NCBI RefSeq assembly: GCF_002906655.1
Contig: NZ_CP025794.1
Span: 62,001-126,000, forward strand
From: Vibrio hyugaensis
GTDB lineage: Bacteria > Pseudomonadota > Gammaproteobacteria > Enterobacterales > Vibrionaceae
DNA: 64,000 nucleotides
Direction of reading: 5' to 3'
The notes below the pieces were generated by a model, which did not search any database, was not told where the DNA came from, and was given only the letters and a program-made list of their open reading frames with translations. Shown here in pieces: positions 8,716-17,932 of this stretch (positions are counted from its first letter, which is position 1; the number at the start of each line of letters is the position of its first letter). The position numbers were made by a program, and so were the translations under genes.

Positions 8716-9165
8716 ATGCGAATTAGAAAGTATAAGAAATCTGATTTTAAAGCAATTGATTCTCTTTTCTATACTTGCAGACCCGATGAGTTCAAAAATG
8801 AAAATGTGAGAGTACTGCCTACATATTTAAGTGAATCACCAAAAGAGCTTAAAAAGTTTAATGAATCCAGCGTGTATGTATTCGAAAAAAATGAGTGTGT
8901 TGTTGGCTTCATAACTGTTAAAAATGGCTATATTGGCTGGTTGTATGTAAACCCTGATTTTCGTCGCTTAGGAATAGGAAAAAAACTATTAAGCTTTTTA
9001 AAAATAGAGGTAAATGAAAATTTAGCTCTATTTACGTTAAAATCGAACGTTACTGCTATAGATTTGTATACTAAACATGGTTTTATAATTGTTGAAGAGT
9101 TTATCGATCCAACTCTAGAAAATGAAATATGGATTGTTAAACTAAAGTGCAATGAGAGCACATAA
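8716..9165 (+). CDS. GNAT family N-acetyltransferase
   Basis: 149 residues from the ATG at 8716, with GAGGG upstream; a frame opening at 8689 reads through the attC. The acetyl-CoA motif is VNPDFRRLGIGKKLL at about residues 76-90, and the closing YTKHGF motif is present. The acceptor is unknown. Its stop is the TAA of the atypical attC that follows. Confidence 0.88.
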   Translation: MRIRKYKKSDFKAIDSLFYTCRPDEFKNENVRVLPTYLSESPKELKKFNESSVYVFEKNECVVGFITVKNGYIGWLYVNPDFRRLGIGKKLLSFLKIEVNENLALFTLKSNVTAIDLYTKHGFIIVEEFIDPTLENEIWIVKLKCNEST

Positions 9166-9254
9166 CAAGTTGTTTAGACGGGCGTGTAACAGTTGGCTCT
9201 CGCTCGTTTCTCGCAAGTTTAGCCAACAATTTCACGCCGTTTAGTCAGTTAGGC
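9163..9254 (+). repeat. Atypical or degenerate attC-like site
   Basis: TAACAAG start, imperfect stem (GGGCGTGTAACAGTTGGCT against AGCCAAC...CACGCC) and a GTTAGGC right end instead of GCGTTA. The cassette after it does not start with bases complementary to its own end, unlike almost all others here, so the site may be inactive. Confidence 0.65.
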
Positions 9255-9302
9255 GACTTTCAAAATAGAAGTGTCGTCGAATATGCAACTATTCATGTAT
9301 GT

Positions 9303-9611
9303 GTGAGAAATGAGCTTTTGCCAAAAAATTTGCGCTCATACCACTGGGAGCATGATGAAAACTCAATGATTACAGTCAGTGTTTCTCCAACTGGACGATT
9401 ACGAGGAAAAAGTATTTATCTGGAATCTTTAGAGTTAGCTGAAGAATTTTCCACATACCTTCATCAACTGTTCCGCCAGCGAAAATACAGGTCAGATTAT
9501 ACTTTGGAAGTAGTTGTTGAAATGTCTTCTAGGGGTAAGACAATATCTCGATGGAAAGCTGATGATTCTGAGCAAGTTAAGGACGTGCTCCAACTTCAAG
9601 CACGCACATAA
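9303..9611 (+). CDS. Hypothetical protein
   Basis: 102 residues, soluble, basic in the second half; no family recognised. The start is uncertain: the GTG at 9303 has no clear ribosome binding site, and the frame is open upstream through the atypical attC. The stop is the TAA of the next attC. Confidence 0.55.
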   Translation: MRNELLPKNLRSYHWEHDENSMITVSVSPTGRLRGKSIYLESLELAEEFSTYLHQLFRQRKYRSDYTLEVVVEMSSRGKTISRWKADDSEQVKDVLQLQART

Positions 9612-9728
9612 CAAACTGTTTAAGAGTGATTCACAACGCGTGGCATTTTTACTATGCGTGGCGTTTAGTGTTTAAGGTGGTATGCGGGAGCTTCGGTATT
9701 GCGTTGCTCACACCTTAACAGGGCGTTA
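9609..9728 (+). repeat. attC site, T1
   Basis: 120 bp. The preceding CGCACATAA matches the cassette start at 8687 (TTATGTGCG, 9 bp) rather than 9249. Confidence 0.97.
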
Positions 9729-10155
9729 GTACGGGTTTGGCATCAAAGGTCATAAGTTTTGGTGTTTATCTGTTTTGGCGATCATATTTACACCTTAAAG
9801 TTAGTGCCTTTCACGTTCTTTCCGGTGGCACTATATGCGGTGTGTTCGCTTTGATTTCACCGTTTACGGTTTCTAACTCTTAGCCTATTTCTTTGGCGCT
9901 TCTTCATTTTTGTGGCGGCTTTTGAGAGAACCTTGGTTACTTTTGGTGTTGCTGTTGAAGTACGAGGAACGAATCCTTTTCTAATTTGAAGCTAGTGAAA
10001 GTAGGGCAGTTCATTGCGTTTTTCTTCTAGCCAACTTTCGTCTTTCAATCGGGGTAAAGTTTTGTAGCTGCCCGTCTCACTTCAGTGTTCAAAGCCTTTC
10101 ATATCATGTCACTTTTCAATATCTTGGAACGCATAAATAGAAGTAGTGCATGTAC
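9729..10155. other. ORF-less cassette family A, copy 2
   Basis: 427-bp body, closest to copy 4 (19596): both have TTGGCA where most have TTGACA near the start, and both share GATCATATTTACACCTTAAAG. No gene. Confidence 0.85.
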
Positions 10156-10275
10156 TAACAAATTGCTTAAGAGTGATTCGTAACGCGTGGCATTTTTACT
10201 TTGCGGTGGCTTATATGATTAAGGCGCTGTGCGGTAGCTTTTGAATTGCGTTACTCACACCTTAGCAAGGCGTTA
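10156..10275 (+). repeat. attC site, T7
   Basis: 120 bp; closes A copy 2. Confidence 0.97.
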
Positions 10276-10311
10276 TGTGTTTTCTCCAGATACTAGAGGT
10301 GGAACTAATAA

Positions 10312-10743
10312 TTGAATATTGAACTGGTTAAGAAATTTAAAGATGCTCTCGCAATGGAGCTTAAAGAGGCAGATCGTGTGCCTGCAGAGCTTTCTAGCTT
10401 TCCTTTTGGCTCATGTGAAGAAACGAGCAAGATGCTTGCCTTATATCTAAGCGATAATGATATTAGTGATGTTGTTTATACGCGCAATAACACGATAAGT
10501 GAAATGTCAGGATCCGGAGTTCATTATTGGGTGGTCGTTGATGGAACTTGGGTCATTGATTTAACGGCACATCAATTTGATGAATGTGATGATGATTTTA
10601 TAGTGTCACAATCATCTGACTTTCATTCTAACTATGAACTAGAGTCTGCACATATCGCTGACATAAATGATCTTGATGGCTTTGGATCAAACGATATTAG
10701 TAAGTTTTATAAGAAACTTACTATACGTTTAAAAAACACATAA
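10312..10743 (+). CDS. Transglutaminase/papain-like fold protein
   Basis: 143 residues from a TTG start with GAGGTGGA eight bases upstream. A Cys-His-Asp arrangement is visible: C35 in PFGSCEE at a helix start, H71 in the strand VHYWVVVD, and D83 in VIDLTAHQF. This is the order and spacing of small papain/transglutaminase-like enzymes. A relative at 19058-19507 keeps the same residues (GCCDD, HDW, DITASQF). Activity (peptidase, amidase or transferase) is not predictable. Confidence 0.65.
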   Translation: MNIELVKKFKDALAMELKEADRVPAELSSFPFGSCEETSKMLALYLSDNDISDVVYTRNNTISEMSGSGVHYWVVVDGTWVIDLTAHQFDECDDDFIVSQSSDFHSNYELESAHIADINDLDGFGSNDISKFYKKLTIRLKNT

Positions 10744-10861
10744 CAATAAATTTAAGAGTGATTCACAACGCTTGGCGCTTTCACACCAAGCCAGTTTAGT
10801 GTTTATGGCACAATGGTTTAGGTAAGGTGGTTAGCGTTGTTCACACCTTAATTTGGCGTTA
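10741..10861 (+). repeat. attC site, T6
   Basis: 121 bp; closes the transglutaminase-like cassette, whose ends match over 11 bp. Confidence 0.96.
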
Positions 10862-10886
10862 TACGCTTTTGAGGAAACAATCCAAT

Positions 10887-11315
10887 ATGAACAAGGTAGT
10901 GTTCAGAAATTGCGATGAAAAGAGTGAGTATTGGGGTGCTCTAGAGAAGCTGTTTCAAACGGAATGGTCTGACTTTCTGTTTGTAGATACCTATAAACTA
11001 GAATCTAACCTTCCACCGGTAATTGTTGCTCTCAGAGAGAACCAAGTTATTGGTGGTCTCGCTTATTCGCGCTTTAAAGAACCTCATGGTGACTCAGAAG
11101 TTATTTAGCTTAACGCAGTCTTTGTATCCAATGATTGGCGTGGTCAAGATATTGCGAGTGAACTGATCAATCGAGGTGTTAGGCAGGTATTAGCAACAAC
11201 TCAAAGTAACCTGTACGCTTACACGAATGTACCATCGTTGTATGAGTCTTTAGGTTGGTTAGCGGTTGACATTGAAAGTGAGCCAAATCATAAGGTTATG
11301 AAAGTTCCGTTGTAG
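10887..11315 (+). pseudogene. GNAT acetyltransferase split by an amber codon
   Basis: The ATG at 10887 (GAGGAAAC upstream) opens a frame that meets TAG at 11106-11108 after 73 codons and then continues in the same frame to a TAG at 11313. The part after the stop carries the acetyl-CoA motif (FVSNDWRGQDIASELI) and the closing YESLGW motif, so the 73-residue product lacks the catalytic core. A single change (for example TGG to TAG) explains it. Confidence 0.85.
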
Positions 11316-11329
11316 TGTCAGCACGCGTA

Positions 11330-11449
11330 TAACAAACTGTTTAAGAGTGATTCGCAACGCGTGGCATTTTCACCATGCGTTGGCTTAAGTGATTAAGGTG
11401 GTATGCGGGAGTTTCGGCATTGCGTTGCTCACACCTTAACAGGGCGTTA
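11330..11449 (+). repeat. attC site, T1
   Basis: 120 bp; closes the broken GNAT cassette. Confidence 0.97.
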
Positions 11450-11489
11450 TGTAGCCGCGAGAGCGGCGGTAAGTTAAAAGGATTTATAT

Positions 11490-11960
11490 ATGCTAAATAT
11501 TCGTCAAGCTCGCATTGAAGATATCTGCGTTCTTAAGAAGCTACAGTTTCAGCTTACTGAGTATCATAAAGCAAATTTACCTGATGACTTTTTATCACCG
11601 GAAGAAATTGAACAAAAAATAGATCTACACAAGATAATCGAAAGTGAAAGCTCAATTTTTCTGGTAGCCGAAAGCAATGGGCACTTAGTAGGTTTTGTTT
11701 TTGGTGAGTTATGGGTTCGCAAGTCTTGGACGCTCAAACAGCGAAAAATCGCGAGCATTGAACAAATAGTTGTGGATTCATGCTTTAGAAGCCAAGGCGT
11801 TGGACTGGCGCTAATAGAGGCATTTGAGGAAAGGGCTATTTCTAACGGCGGAGAAGAGCTGTTTTTAGAAGTATATACCTTCAATGAATCTGCTTTAGGT
11901 TTGTATCGCAAAGCCGGTATTGCACCCAAAATCCTAATTGGGCAGAAAGCACTAAGCTGA
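11490..11960 (+). CDS. GNAT family N-acetyltransferase
   Basis: 156 residues. IEQIVVDSCFRSQGVGLALIEAFEE at about 93-117 is a textbook acetyl-CoA-binding strand-loop-helix with the SQGVG loop, and LFLEVYTFNESALGLYRKAG at about 124-143 is the closing motif. It resembles RimI/phosphinothricin-type members. AAAAGGA precedes the ATG. Confidence 0.9.
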   Translation: MLNIRQARIEDICVLKKLQFQLTEYHKANLPDDFLSPEEIEQKIDLHKIIESESSIFLVAESNGHLVGFVFGELWVRKSWTLKQRKIASIEQIVVDSCFRSQGVGLALIEAFEERAISNGGEELFLEVYTFNESALGLYRKAGIAPKILIGQKALS

Positions 11961-11972
11961 AAGTCGGCTACA

Positions 11973-12092
11973 TAACAAATTGTTCAAGAGTGATTCGGCA
12001 CGCGTGGCATTTTTACTATGCGTTGGTTTTAGTGGTTAAGGTGTTATGCGGAAGCTTCGTTATTGCGTGCCTCACACCTTAACAAGGCGTTA
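11973..12092 (+). repeat. attC site, T4
   Basis: 120 bp; cassette ends match over 11 bp (TTATGTAGCCG). Confidence 0.97.
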
Positions 12093-12109
12093 ACTGCCAG
12101 AGGAAAATT

Positions 12110-13429
12110 ATGGCGAACAAAAAATATTCAGCGTTTGAAAAACATGAGTTTATTGGTGAGTTTTTCGCTAGTGAAGACACCTACACAACTAGATTCGCTG
12201 GTAAGATCGCTTATGACATCGAAGTAGGTTTAATTTTAACCTTTTCTATTGCAGATTGCGATTTTCCCAAAAAAGCAGATGTACTATATGGGGTGTTGGA
12301 TAACGGGCAAAAGTGTACATTGATTGGTCCTTTTGATTTCTCTCAGACAGGTATGAGGTTTGGGAAGATACATACCCGCTATGGTAAGAGAGGCTTCAAA
12401 TTTCTTGTAATTGGTGAGTTTGTAGATCTGAACCAACTTTATGACCATGCTCGGTTTACTTTTTCACATATGCAGGAGTTCTTTTATCCGCAAGGCTGGC
12501 TGGACAATGTAAAGTACGAAGAGGGAGTCATCGAGACGATCAAGGGAAAGGACTGGTACATTGAAATCGAGAATAGAGCGACGTTCTCTGACGTTACAGA
12601 TAGTCTTGAAAACCTGTTATTAACAAATGATGATGCCGTAGCGAAACAAATCGTAGAAAGTGTCAGTTCAATTCTATCTAATTACGAAAATGAGCATTTG
12701 CTAATTAGACAATCATTAGAGTTCCTATTTAAATTTCAGCCATCAGCTCCAAATGAAATTAGTGACATATACAATAGCTTATATCGAATATCTTCGCTAT
12801 TTTCTATTTTTATGAACATTCCAACATTTCCAGACGAAATCAAACTATACATTGATGGTAATGATTCGGTTCATGTTTTAGCTAGTCAATCTCTGGAGTT
12901 AAGAACTGTTAATTTGGCTAAAAGTGCACCGAATAATTACTTTATGCCGATAAACAGATCTGCTGTCGACTTATCGAGTGTTTTAAGTAAGTGGCTAGAG
13001 TTATTTGATAGTTATCAAGTATTATCAACGACGTTTCAATATGAGACAAACTTTAGAACTCTTCATGCTGCCTACAGTGACATCATTTTGTATCTTACTA
13101 ATGTTGAATCTATAGCAATTGACTTAGGTAAGCATAAAGAGTCCAAGTATGTTTCGGCAATAGATGAATACGCTTCCACCGAACTAAGTTCAGCTTTCAA
13201 TACTATGTTTGCAAATGTTAATACTAATGATCTTGGAAAAAATCTGTCAGACTTGAGAGGCGAGCTTGCCCATGAAGGAAGACCTAAAAAACTGATGAAA
13301 TGTTTAAACATCGGTGATTATGTTAAGGTTGGTAGTTATTTGAAGCTGATTGTTGTATCGCATCTGCTAGATAAACTTGGACTTAGCCGAACCATTATTC
13401 ATGAGTATCAGCGAAAATTGATGCAGTAG
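12110..13429 (+). CDS. apeA: ApeA-like HEPN abortive-infection protein
   Basis: 439 residues in two parts. The N-terminal half (to about 170) is a beta-rich domain matching what I know of the ApeA N-terminal domain (FIGEFF, then a central YEEGVIETIKGKDWYIEIENRA segment). The helical C-terminal half ends in a HEPN ribonuclease motif, R383-GELA-H388 (Rx4H), in LRGELAHEG. ApeA is a single-gene antiphage system thought to cut RNA on infection. The start has AGAGGAAAA. Family name by pattern recognition; antiphage role by analogy. Confidence 0.75.
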   Translation: MANKKYSAFEKHEFIGEFFASEDTYTTRFAGKIAYDIEVGLILTFSIADCDFPKKADVLYGVLDNGQKCTLIGPFDFSQTGMRFGKIHTRYGKRGFKFLVIGEFVDLNQLYDHARFTFSHMQEFFYPQGWLDNVKYEEGVIETIKGKDWYIEIENRATFSDVTDSLENLLLTNDDAVAKQIVESVSSILSNYENEHLLIRQSLEFLFKFQPSAPNEISDIYNSLYRISSLFSIFMNIPTFPDEIKLYIDGNDSVHVLASQSLELRTVNLAKSAPNNYFMPINRSAVDLSSVLSKWLELFDSYQVLSTTFQYETNFRTLHAAYSDIILYLTNVESIAIDLGKHKESKYVSAIDEYASTELSSAFNTMFANVNTNDLGKNLSDLRGELAHEGRPKKLMKCLNIGDYVKVGSYLKLIVVSHLLDKLGLSRTIIHEYQRKLMQ

Positions 13430-13442
13430 AGTAAATGGCAGT

Positions 13443-13564
13443 TAACAAAGCATTTAAGAGTGATTCCCAACGCTTGGCATTTTTCATTCCATCGTTGGGT
13501 TTAGTGTTTATGGTGGTATGGTTAAGTTTCGTGGTAGCGTTGCTCACACCTTAATGCGGCGTTA
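13443..13564 (+). repeat. attC site, T2
   Basis: 122 bp; closes the ApeA-like cassette, 10-bp end match. Confidence 0.97.
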
Positions 13565-14054
13565 GTTTGCAAGAGGAAAAACTCAGCTATATCGCAAGAT
13601 CTAGTGGTAAAAGATCAAAGTCTAAATTGTCATATCGGCGTTCAATTTCAGTGTTAACTAGCGTGGTGAAAATTCAAAATTGGCATCGTTTCAACGGTTG
13701 ATTTGTTTTTTGGTGCGGCGACTTTTGGGTTACCTGAGTCGAACTTTTTTGCTGAAACTCTGCTCGTTGAGTTTGTTGGTACAAAAGCCGATCTACTCGC
13801 TGAAATAGCGTTTTCTCTGGTGTGGTAAGTTCATGTGGTTTCAGTGGCTTTGTTGAAAGTCCGCATTGTGAGATTTGTTTTCCAAAAGCGCTTTTTGGTG
13901 TTGTTAGTTCGTTTTCTGCGGCGTTGTTTGTTCCACGTGGTTTCATTGAGTAGCCGCTTTGAGACTACGCCTGACTTAAGTGCATCAAAACACATGAATT
14001 TTATTGTTTGCAAAGTTTAAAATAACGTAAAATCAACGCTTTGGGTTTGCAAAC
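13565..14054. other. ORF-less cassette family B, copy 2
   Basis: 490-bp body. Three overlapping frames of 60-90 codons are open (two minus, one plus), an effect of few stop triplets and not of coding selection I can show. Ends TTTGCAAAC. Confidence 0.85.
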
Positions 14055-14174
14055 TAACAAACTGCTCAAGAGGGATTCGCAACGCGTGGCATTTTTACTA
14101 TGCGTTGATTTTAGTGACTAAGGTGGTTTTCGGCGGCTTCGGTATTGCGTTGCTCACCCCTTAGCAGGGCGTTA
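14055..14174 (+). repeat. attC site, T8
   Basis: 120 bp; closes B copy 2. Confidence 0.97.
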
Positions 14175-14210
14175 TACGAAATCATCATTTACTTAGTTAA
14201 GAGTTAACAA

Positions 14211-14660
14211 TTGGATATCTTAGGAATTTTTAAAGACTACATATTTGCAGTCTTAATGGCGCTGTTTTTAGCTTACATTGCTTATCAGCAGTTGGTAACT
14301 AACCGTCAGAAACTCAAACTAGACCTCTACAATAAGAGATTCGAGGTATATACAACTACGTTAAAGTTTTACCAAGAATTAATAGGCGATGGTGTTACCT
14401 CCGAAACTCACAAGGACTTCATCGAGAAAAAGGAAGCTGCCAAGTTCTTGTTCTCAGAAGATACATCAATTTACGAACTACTCAATGAATTGCACGAAAG
14501 GTCATTTAAGGTAAAAGCTTTCAAAGGGCATCGTGACGAACTCGAGTCCAACCCTGAAATATTCAGCAAAGCGGCACAAGAGTCTCTAGAAGTAGTTAAC
14601 TGGTCAGTTGAAGCAGTCAAATCTCTAAGCAGTAAATTAGAGAAATATTTAAACATGTAG
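14211..14660 (+). CDS. Membrane-anchored helical protein
   Basis: 149 residues starting at TTG with a weak ribosome binding site. One membrane helix (about 9-28) is followed by a charged, almost entirely helical cytoplasmic domain that probably forms coiled coils. The architecture resembles the product at 28615-29313, but clear sequence similarity is not evident. No function assigned. Confidence 0.7.
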   Translation: MDILGIFKDYIFAVLMALFLAYIAYQQLVTNRQKLKLDLYNKRFEVYTTTLKFYQELIGDGVTSETHKDFIEKKEAAKFLFSEDTSIYELLNELHERSFKVKAFKGHRDELESNPEIFSKAAQESLEVVNWSVEAVKSLSSKLEKYLNM

Positions 14661-14671
14661 CAAGTTTCGTA

Positions 14672-14762
14672 TAACAAAGCATTTAAGAGTGATTCGCAAC
14701 GCTTGGCAGTTTCGCTTCGCTCAAGTATAGCCAAGCGCTGCTCACACCTTAATGCGGCGTTA
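14672..14762 (+). repeat. attC site, T2s
   Basis: 91-bp short form; 10-bp end match TTATACGAAA. Confidence 0.96.
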
Positions 14763-14786
14763 TGGTAATCGAAAGTTAGGTGGAAA

Positions 14787-15368
14787 ATGGAAGATTTTGA
14801 GTCTTTAGTATCTGAACTAGAAAGTAATAGTTCTATAGCAAGTATTTTTGGTGTTTTAATATATACAGATTCTCATCCTAATATCAAAAAGGTAATGAGA
14901 GATGAAGATTACTGGAGGGCTTTTGATGAGATTACAGGTGAAAAATTCGCAGTTCTATCTGTTAAACCGACTTTAGGAAAATATCGGTATCCTCCTTCAC
15001 CTCCGGGAGTTTTATGTCAAATGGTAGGAATTTGGAAAGAACCGAAAGATAACCTGCGTTTGATAGACGCTTTTGAAATAGGAAGTACTGAAAAGCTTCC
15101 AATGCTACTAATCTTCACTCGTATAGAAGGCGAAGTATTAAAAATTGAAATTGATTTAAAAGAGGATGATGTTTCTTCTGCATATAATTCCATCAGAGAG
15201 AATCTTGAGTTTTGTTCAAAAGTAATTTCAAGGATAAAAATTGAAAACTTAAAGAATCCTGAAGGGCTTTATGCCGCATTCGCAATGGAAAACGACCACC
15301 GAATGAGAATTAAAAATATTAAGAATAGCTTAAATTTATATCAGTTTGTCAAGAGCCTATTACCATAA
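14787..15368 (+). CDS. Hypothetical protein
   Basis: 193 residues, soluble, with a proline-rich turn (YRYPPSPPGVLCQM) near residues 72-85 and an alternating charged C-terminal helix. AGGTGG precedes the ATG and the stop is the attC TAA. I do not recognise a family. Confidence 0.75.
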   Translation: MEDFESLVSELESNSSIASIFGVLIYTDSHPNIKKVMRDEDYWRAFDEITGEKFAVLSVKPTLGKYRYPPSPPGVLCQMVGIWKEPKDNLRLIDAFEIGSTEKLPMLLIFTRIEGEVLKIEIDLKEDDVSSAYNSIRENLEFCSKVISRIKIENLKNPEGLYAAFAMENDHRMRIKNIKNSLNLYQFVKSLLP

Positions 15369-15485
15369 CAAACAATTTAAGAGTGATTCAGCACGCTTGG
15401 CACTTTTGGTTTGGGTTAAGTTCAGTGTTTATGGTGGTCAAATTAGGTATCGTGGTCGCGTGCTTCACACCTTAATTGGGCGTTA
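15366..15485 (+). repeat. attC site, T5
   Basis: 120 bp; 10-bp end match TTATGGTAAT. Confidence 0.96.
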
Positions 15486-15502
15486 TGTGGCTAAGAGGAA
15501 AT

Positions 15503-15973
15503 ATGAAAATTTCATTACTAGCGGATTTTCCACATGAAGCACCAAATATAGCGAAATGGTATTACGATGAGTGGGCTAGCATGGCTCCAGATTTCACGGA
15601 AGCTATGGTGCTAGAAAAAGTTATAGAGAAATCAGTTAATCGAAATGAGATTCCTTTGTCGCTAGTTGCTCACATAGATAAAGAACTTGTCGGTGTCATA
15701 GAACTTAAGTTTCGTGAGAACAAGCACTATCCAGAATATGAACATTGGGTTGGTGGTGTGTATACGCACCCTGGTCATCGGGGTAAAGGTGTTGCACATA
15801 GTTTGTTGAACTCTGCGAAAGAAAAAGCAATTAGCTTGGGAGTTAAACAGTTGTATCTTCAGTGTGAAAGTTTCAATGTCGAGCTGTATTTACATCATGG
15901 TTTTAAAGTTCTGCATGAGGCGAAACACCACGAAATAGAAACAACTATCATGGTGTGGGAAGCCACCACATAA
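15503..15973 (+). CDS. GNAT family N-acetyltransferase
   Basis: 156 residues from the ATG at 15503 (AAGAGG upstream; the earlier frame start at 15476 lies in the attC). The motif VYTHPGHRGKGVAHSLL at about 86-102 binds acetyl-CoA, and LYLQCESFNVELYLHHGFKV closes the fold. The N-terminus (WYYDEWASM) recalls GNATs acting on small amines. Stop in the attC. Confidence 0.9.
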   Translation: MKISLLADFPHEAPNIAKWYYDEWASMAPDFTEAMVLEKVIEKSVNRNEIPLSLVAHIDKELVGVIELKFRENKHYPEYEHWVGGVYTHPGHRGKGVAHSLLNSAKEKAISLGVKQLYLQCESFNVELYLHHGFKVLHEAKHHEIETTIMVWEATT

Positions 15974-16091
15974 CAAACAATTTAAGAGGGATTCCCCACG
16001 CTTGGCATTTTTGGTTTGGGGTTTAGTTCAGTGTTTAAGGTGTCCAAATTGAGTGTAGTGGTAGCGTGGCTCACCCCTTAATTGGGCGTTA
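15971..16091 (+). repeat. attC site, T5 (GGG variant)
   Basis: 121 bp; arms CAATTTAAGAGGG / CACCCCTTAATTG, a compensated variant of T5. Confidence 0.96.
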
Positions 16092-16518
16092 GTACGGGTT
16101 TGACATCAAAGGTCATAAATTTTGGTGTTTATCTGTTTTGGCGCTCGTATTTACACCTTTCAGCTAGTGCCTTTCACGTTCTTTCCGGTGGCACTATATG
16201 CGAAGTGTTCGCTTTGATTTCATCGTTTACGGCTTCTAACTCTTATCCTATTTCTTTGGTGCTTCTTCATTTTCGTGGTGGTTTTTGAGAGAACCTTGAT
16301 CACTTTTGTTGTGGCTGTTGAAGTACGAGGAAAGAATCCTTTTCTAATTTGAAGCAAGTGAAAGTAGGGCAGTTCAGTGCGTTTTTCTTCTAGCCAACTT
16401 TCGTCTTTCAATCGGGGTAAAGTTTTGTAGCTGCCCGTCTCACTTCAGTGTTCAAAACCTTTCATATCATCTCAGTTTTCAATATCTTGGAGCGCATAAA
16501 TAGAAGTAGCGCATGTAC
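16092..16518. other. ORF-less cassette family A, copy 3
   Basis: 427-bp body; keeps TTGACA near the start and the GGGCAG/CTGCCC pair. Frames on both strands here are not kept across copies. Confidence 0.85.
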
Positions 16519-16638
16519 TAACAAATTGCTTAAGAGTGATTCGTAACGCGTGGCATTTTTACTCTGCGGTGGCTTATGTGATTAAGGCGCTGTGCGGTAG
16601 CTTTTGTATTGCGTTACTCACACCTTAGCAAGGCGTTA
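16519..16638 (+). repeat. attC site, T7
   Basis: 120 bp; closes A copy 3. Confidence 0.97.
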
Positions 16639-16658
16639 GCCCTTTTCGAGGAAATGAT

Positions 16659-17180
16659 ATGGAAATCGTACAAGAAATAGATGTTTCAGAATTGCATCAT
16701 AAGGCAATCGAAGCATTAAGAAACCAAGCTTTTCCAGACAGCCAAATAAGTCGCTCTTACTTTAAGCAGCTACCTCATATGCGTGCTCTTCATTTTCAAG
16801 GTGAACAGTTGGTTGGTTATCTTGGACTAGACTATCGAGTCGTTAGCGTCGGTGAAGAAATACATAAGGTTCTTGGGGTAATCGACTTCTGTGTTGATGA
16901 ACGTTATCGAGGACAAGGTATTGGCTCTTTAATGTTGTCAGAAGTATCGGCATTTGCCGAAACTAAAGATGTAGATTTCATAATCCTTATATCGGAGTTA
17001 CACGATTTCTACTCTTCAAATGGTTTCTACAAAGTTCAGTGTATGCAGTCTTGGCTAAGGCTCCATGAGCACACTAACTTTGGTGTCGCTGTAGAGCATA
17101 TTGATGAACTGTATGTGAAACCACTCAGAGGTAAACAGTGGGGCGTTGGACATTTTGATTGGCTAGGTTATATGTATTAG
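16659..17180 (+). CDS. GNAT family N-acetyltransferase
   Basis: 173 residues. The acetyl-CoA motif is FCVDERYRGQGIGSLML at about 84-100, followed by VDFIILISELHDFYSSNGFYKV. A C-terminal extension of about 45 residues past the usual fold (ending GHFDWLGYMY) is shared by some aminoglycoside-type GNATs; that link is only suggestive. CGAGGAAATG gives the ribosome binding site. Confidence 0.88.
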   Translation: MEIVQEIDVSELHHKAIEALRNQAFPDSQISRSYFKQLPHMRALHFQGEQLVGYLGLDYRVVSVGEEIHKVLGVIDFCVDERYRGQGIGSLMLSEVSAFAETKDVDFIILISELHDFYSSNGFYKVQCMQSWLRLHEHTNFGVAVEHIDELYVKPLRGKQWGVGHFDWLGYMY

Positions 17181-17193
17181 TCAACCACAGGGC

Positions 17194-17313
17194 TAACAAA
17201 CTGTTTAAGAGTGATTCGCAACGCGTGGCATTTTTACTATGCGTTGCGTTTAGTGTTTAAGGTAGTATGCGGTGGCTTTTGTATTGCGTTGCTCACACCT
17301 TAACAGGGCGTTA
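17194..17313 (+). repeat. attC site, T1
   Basis: 120 bp; 8-bp end match TTAGCCCT. Confidence 0.97.
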
Positions 17314-17812
17314 GTCGCCAGAAAAAGCTAGTAGTCAAAATCATGCTTATGAGCTCAAGATTTGACTGCTGATTGTTCGGTTCACAGGTTCATCGTCTTT
17401 GGTCTAAACTCATTTTCAGCTGTTTTAAGTCCAAAGTTTTGTAACCATCCCAGTGTTTGTTTTGTTCTTTGGTGTTGGTAGAGCTGTGCAATCGAGAGTC
17501 TGTTTTGGGTTGCAACTCTGCTCGGTGAGTTTGTTGGTTCAAAGCTGATTTATTCGCTGAGATGACGCTTTCTCTGGTGTGGTAATTTCCACGTGGTTTC
17601 AGTGACTTTGTTGAAAGTCCGCATTGTGAGATTGGTTTTCCAAAAGCGCTTTTTGGTGTTGTCAGTCCCTTTTCTGCGGCGTTGTTTGTTCCAAGTGGTT
17701 TTATTGAGTAGCCGCTTTGAGACTGCGCCTGACTTAAATGCATCAAAGTACATAAAGTTTGTTGTTTGCAAAGTTTAGTTCGGCTTAAAATTGTCGCACG
17801 GTGCCTCGCGAC
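17314..17812. other. ORF-less cassette family C, copy 1
   Basis: 499-bp body from GTCGCCAGAAAAAGC to GTCGC-ACGGTGCCTC-GCGAC, a short hairpin touching the attC. A 145-codon minus frame (17390-17827) reaches into the attC and is not kept in other copies, so I do not call it. Confidence 0.85.
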
Positions 17813-17932
17813 TAACAAACTGCTCAAGAGGGATTCGCAACGCGTGGCATTTTTACTATGCGTTGAATTTAGTGATTAAGGTGGTATGCGACTGCTTCGG
17901 TATTGCGTTGCTCACCCCTTAGCAGGGCGTTA
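17813..17932 (+). repeat. attC site, T8
   Basis: 120 bp; closes C copy 1. Confidence 0.97.

Noticed and set aside
13835..14020. Plus-strand 61-codon frame (LLKVRIVRF...) repeated in B and C cassettes
   Set aside because: GTG start without a ribosome binding site; substitutions between copies are often non-synonymous.
16082..16288. Plus-strand frame in family A (FGVYLFWRS...FHVLSGGTICEV)
   Set aside because: Starts inside or next to the attC, no ribosome binding site, and is interrupted by stops or indels in other A copies.
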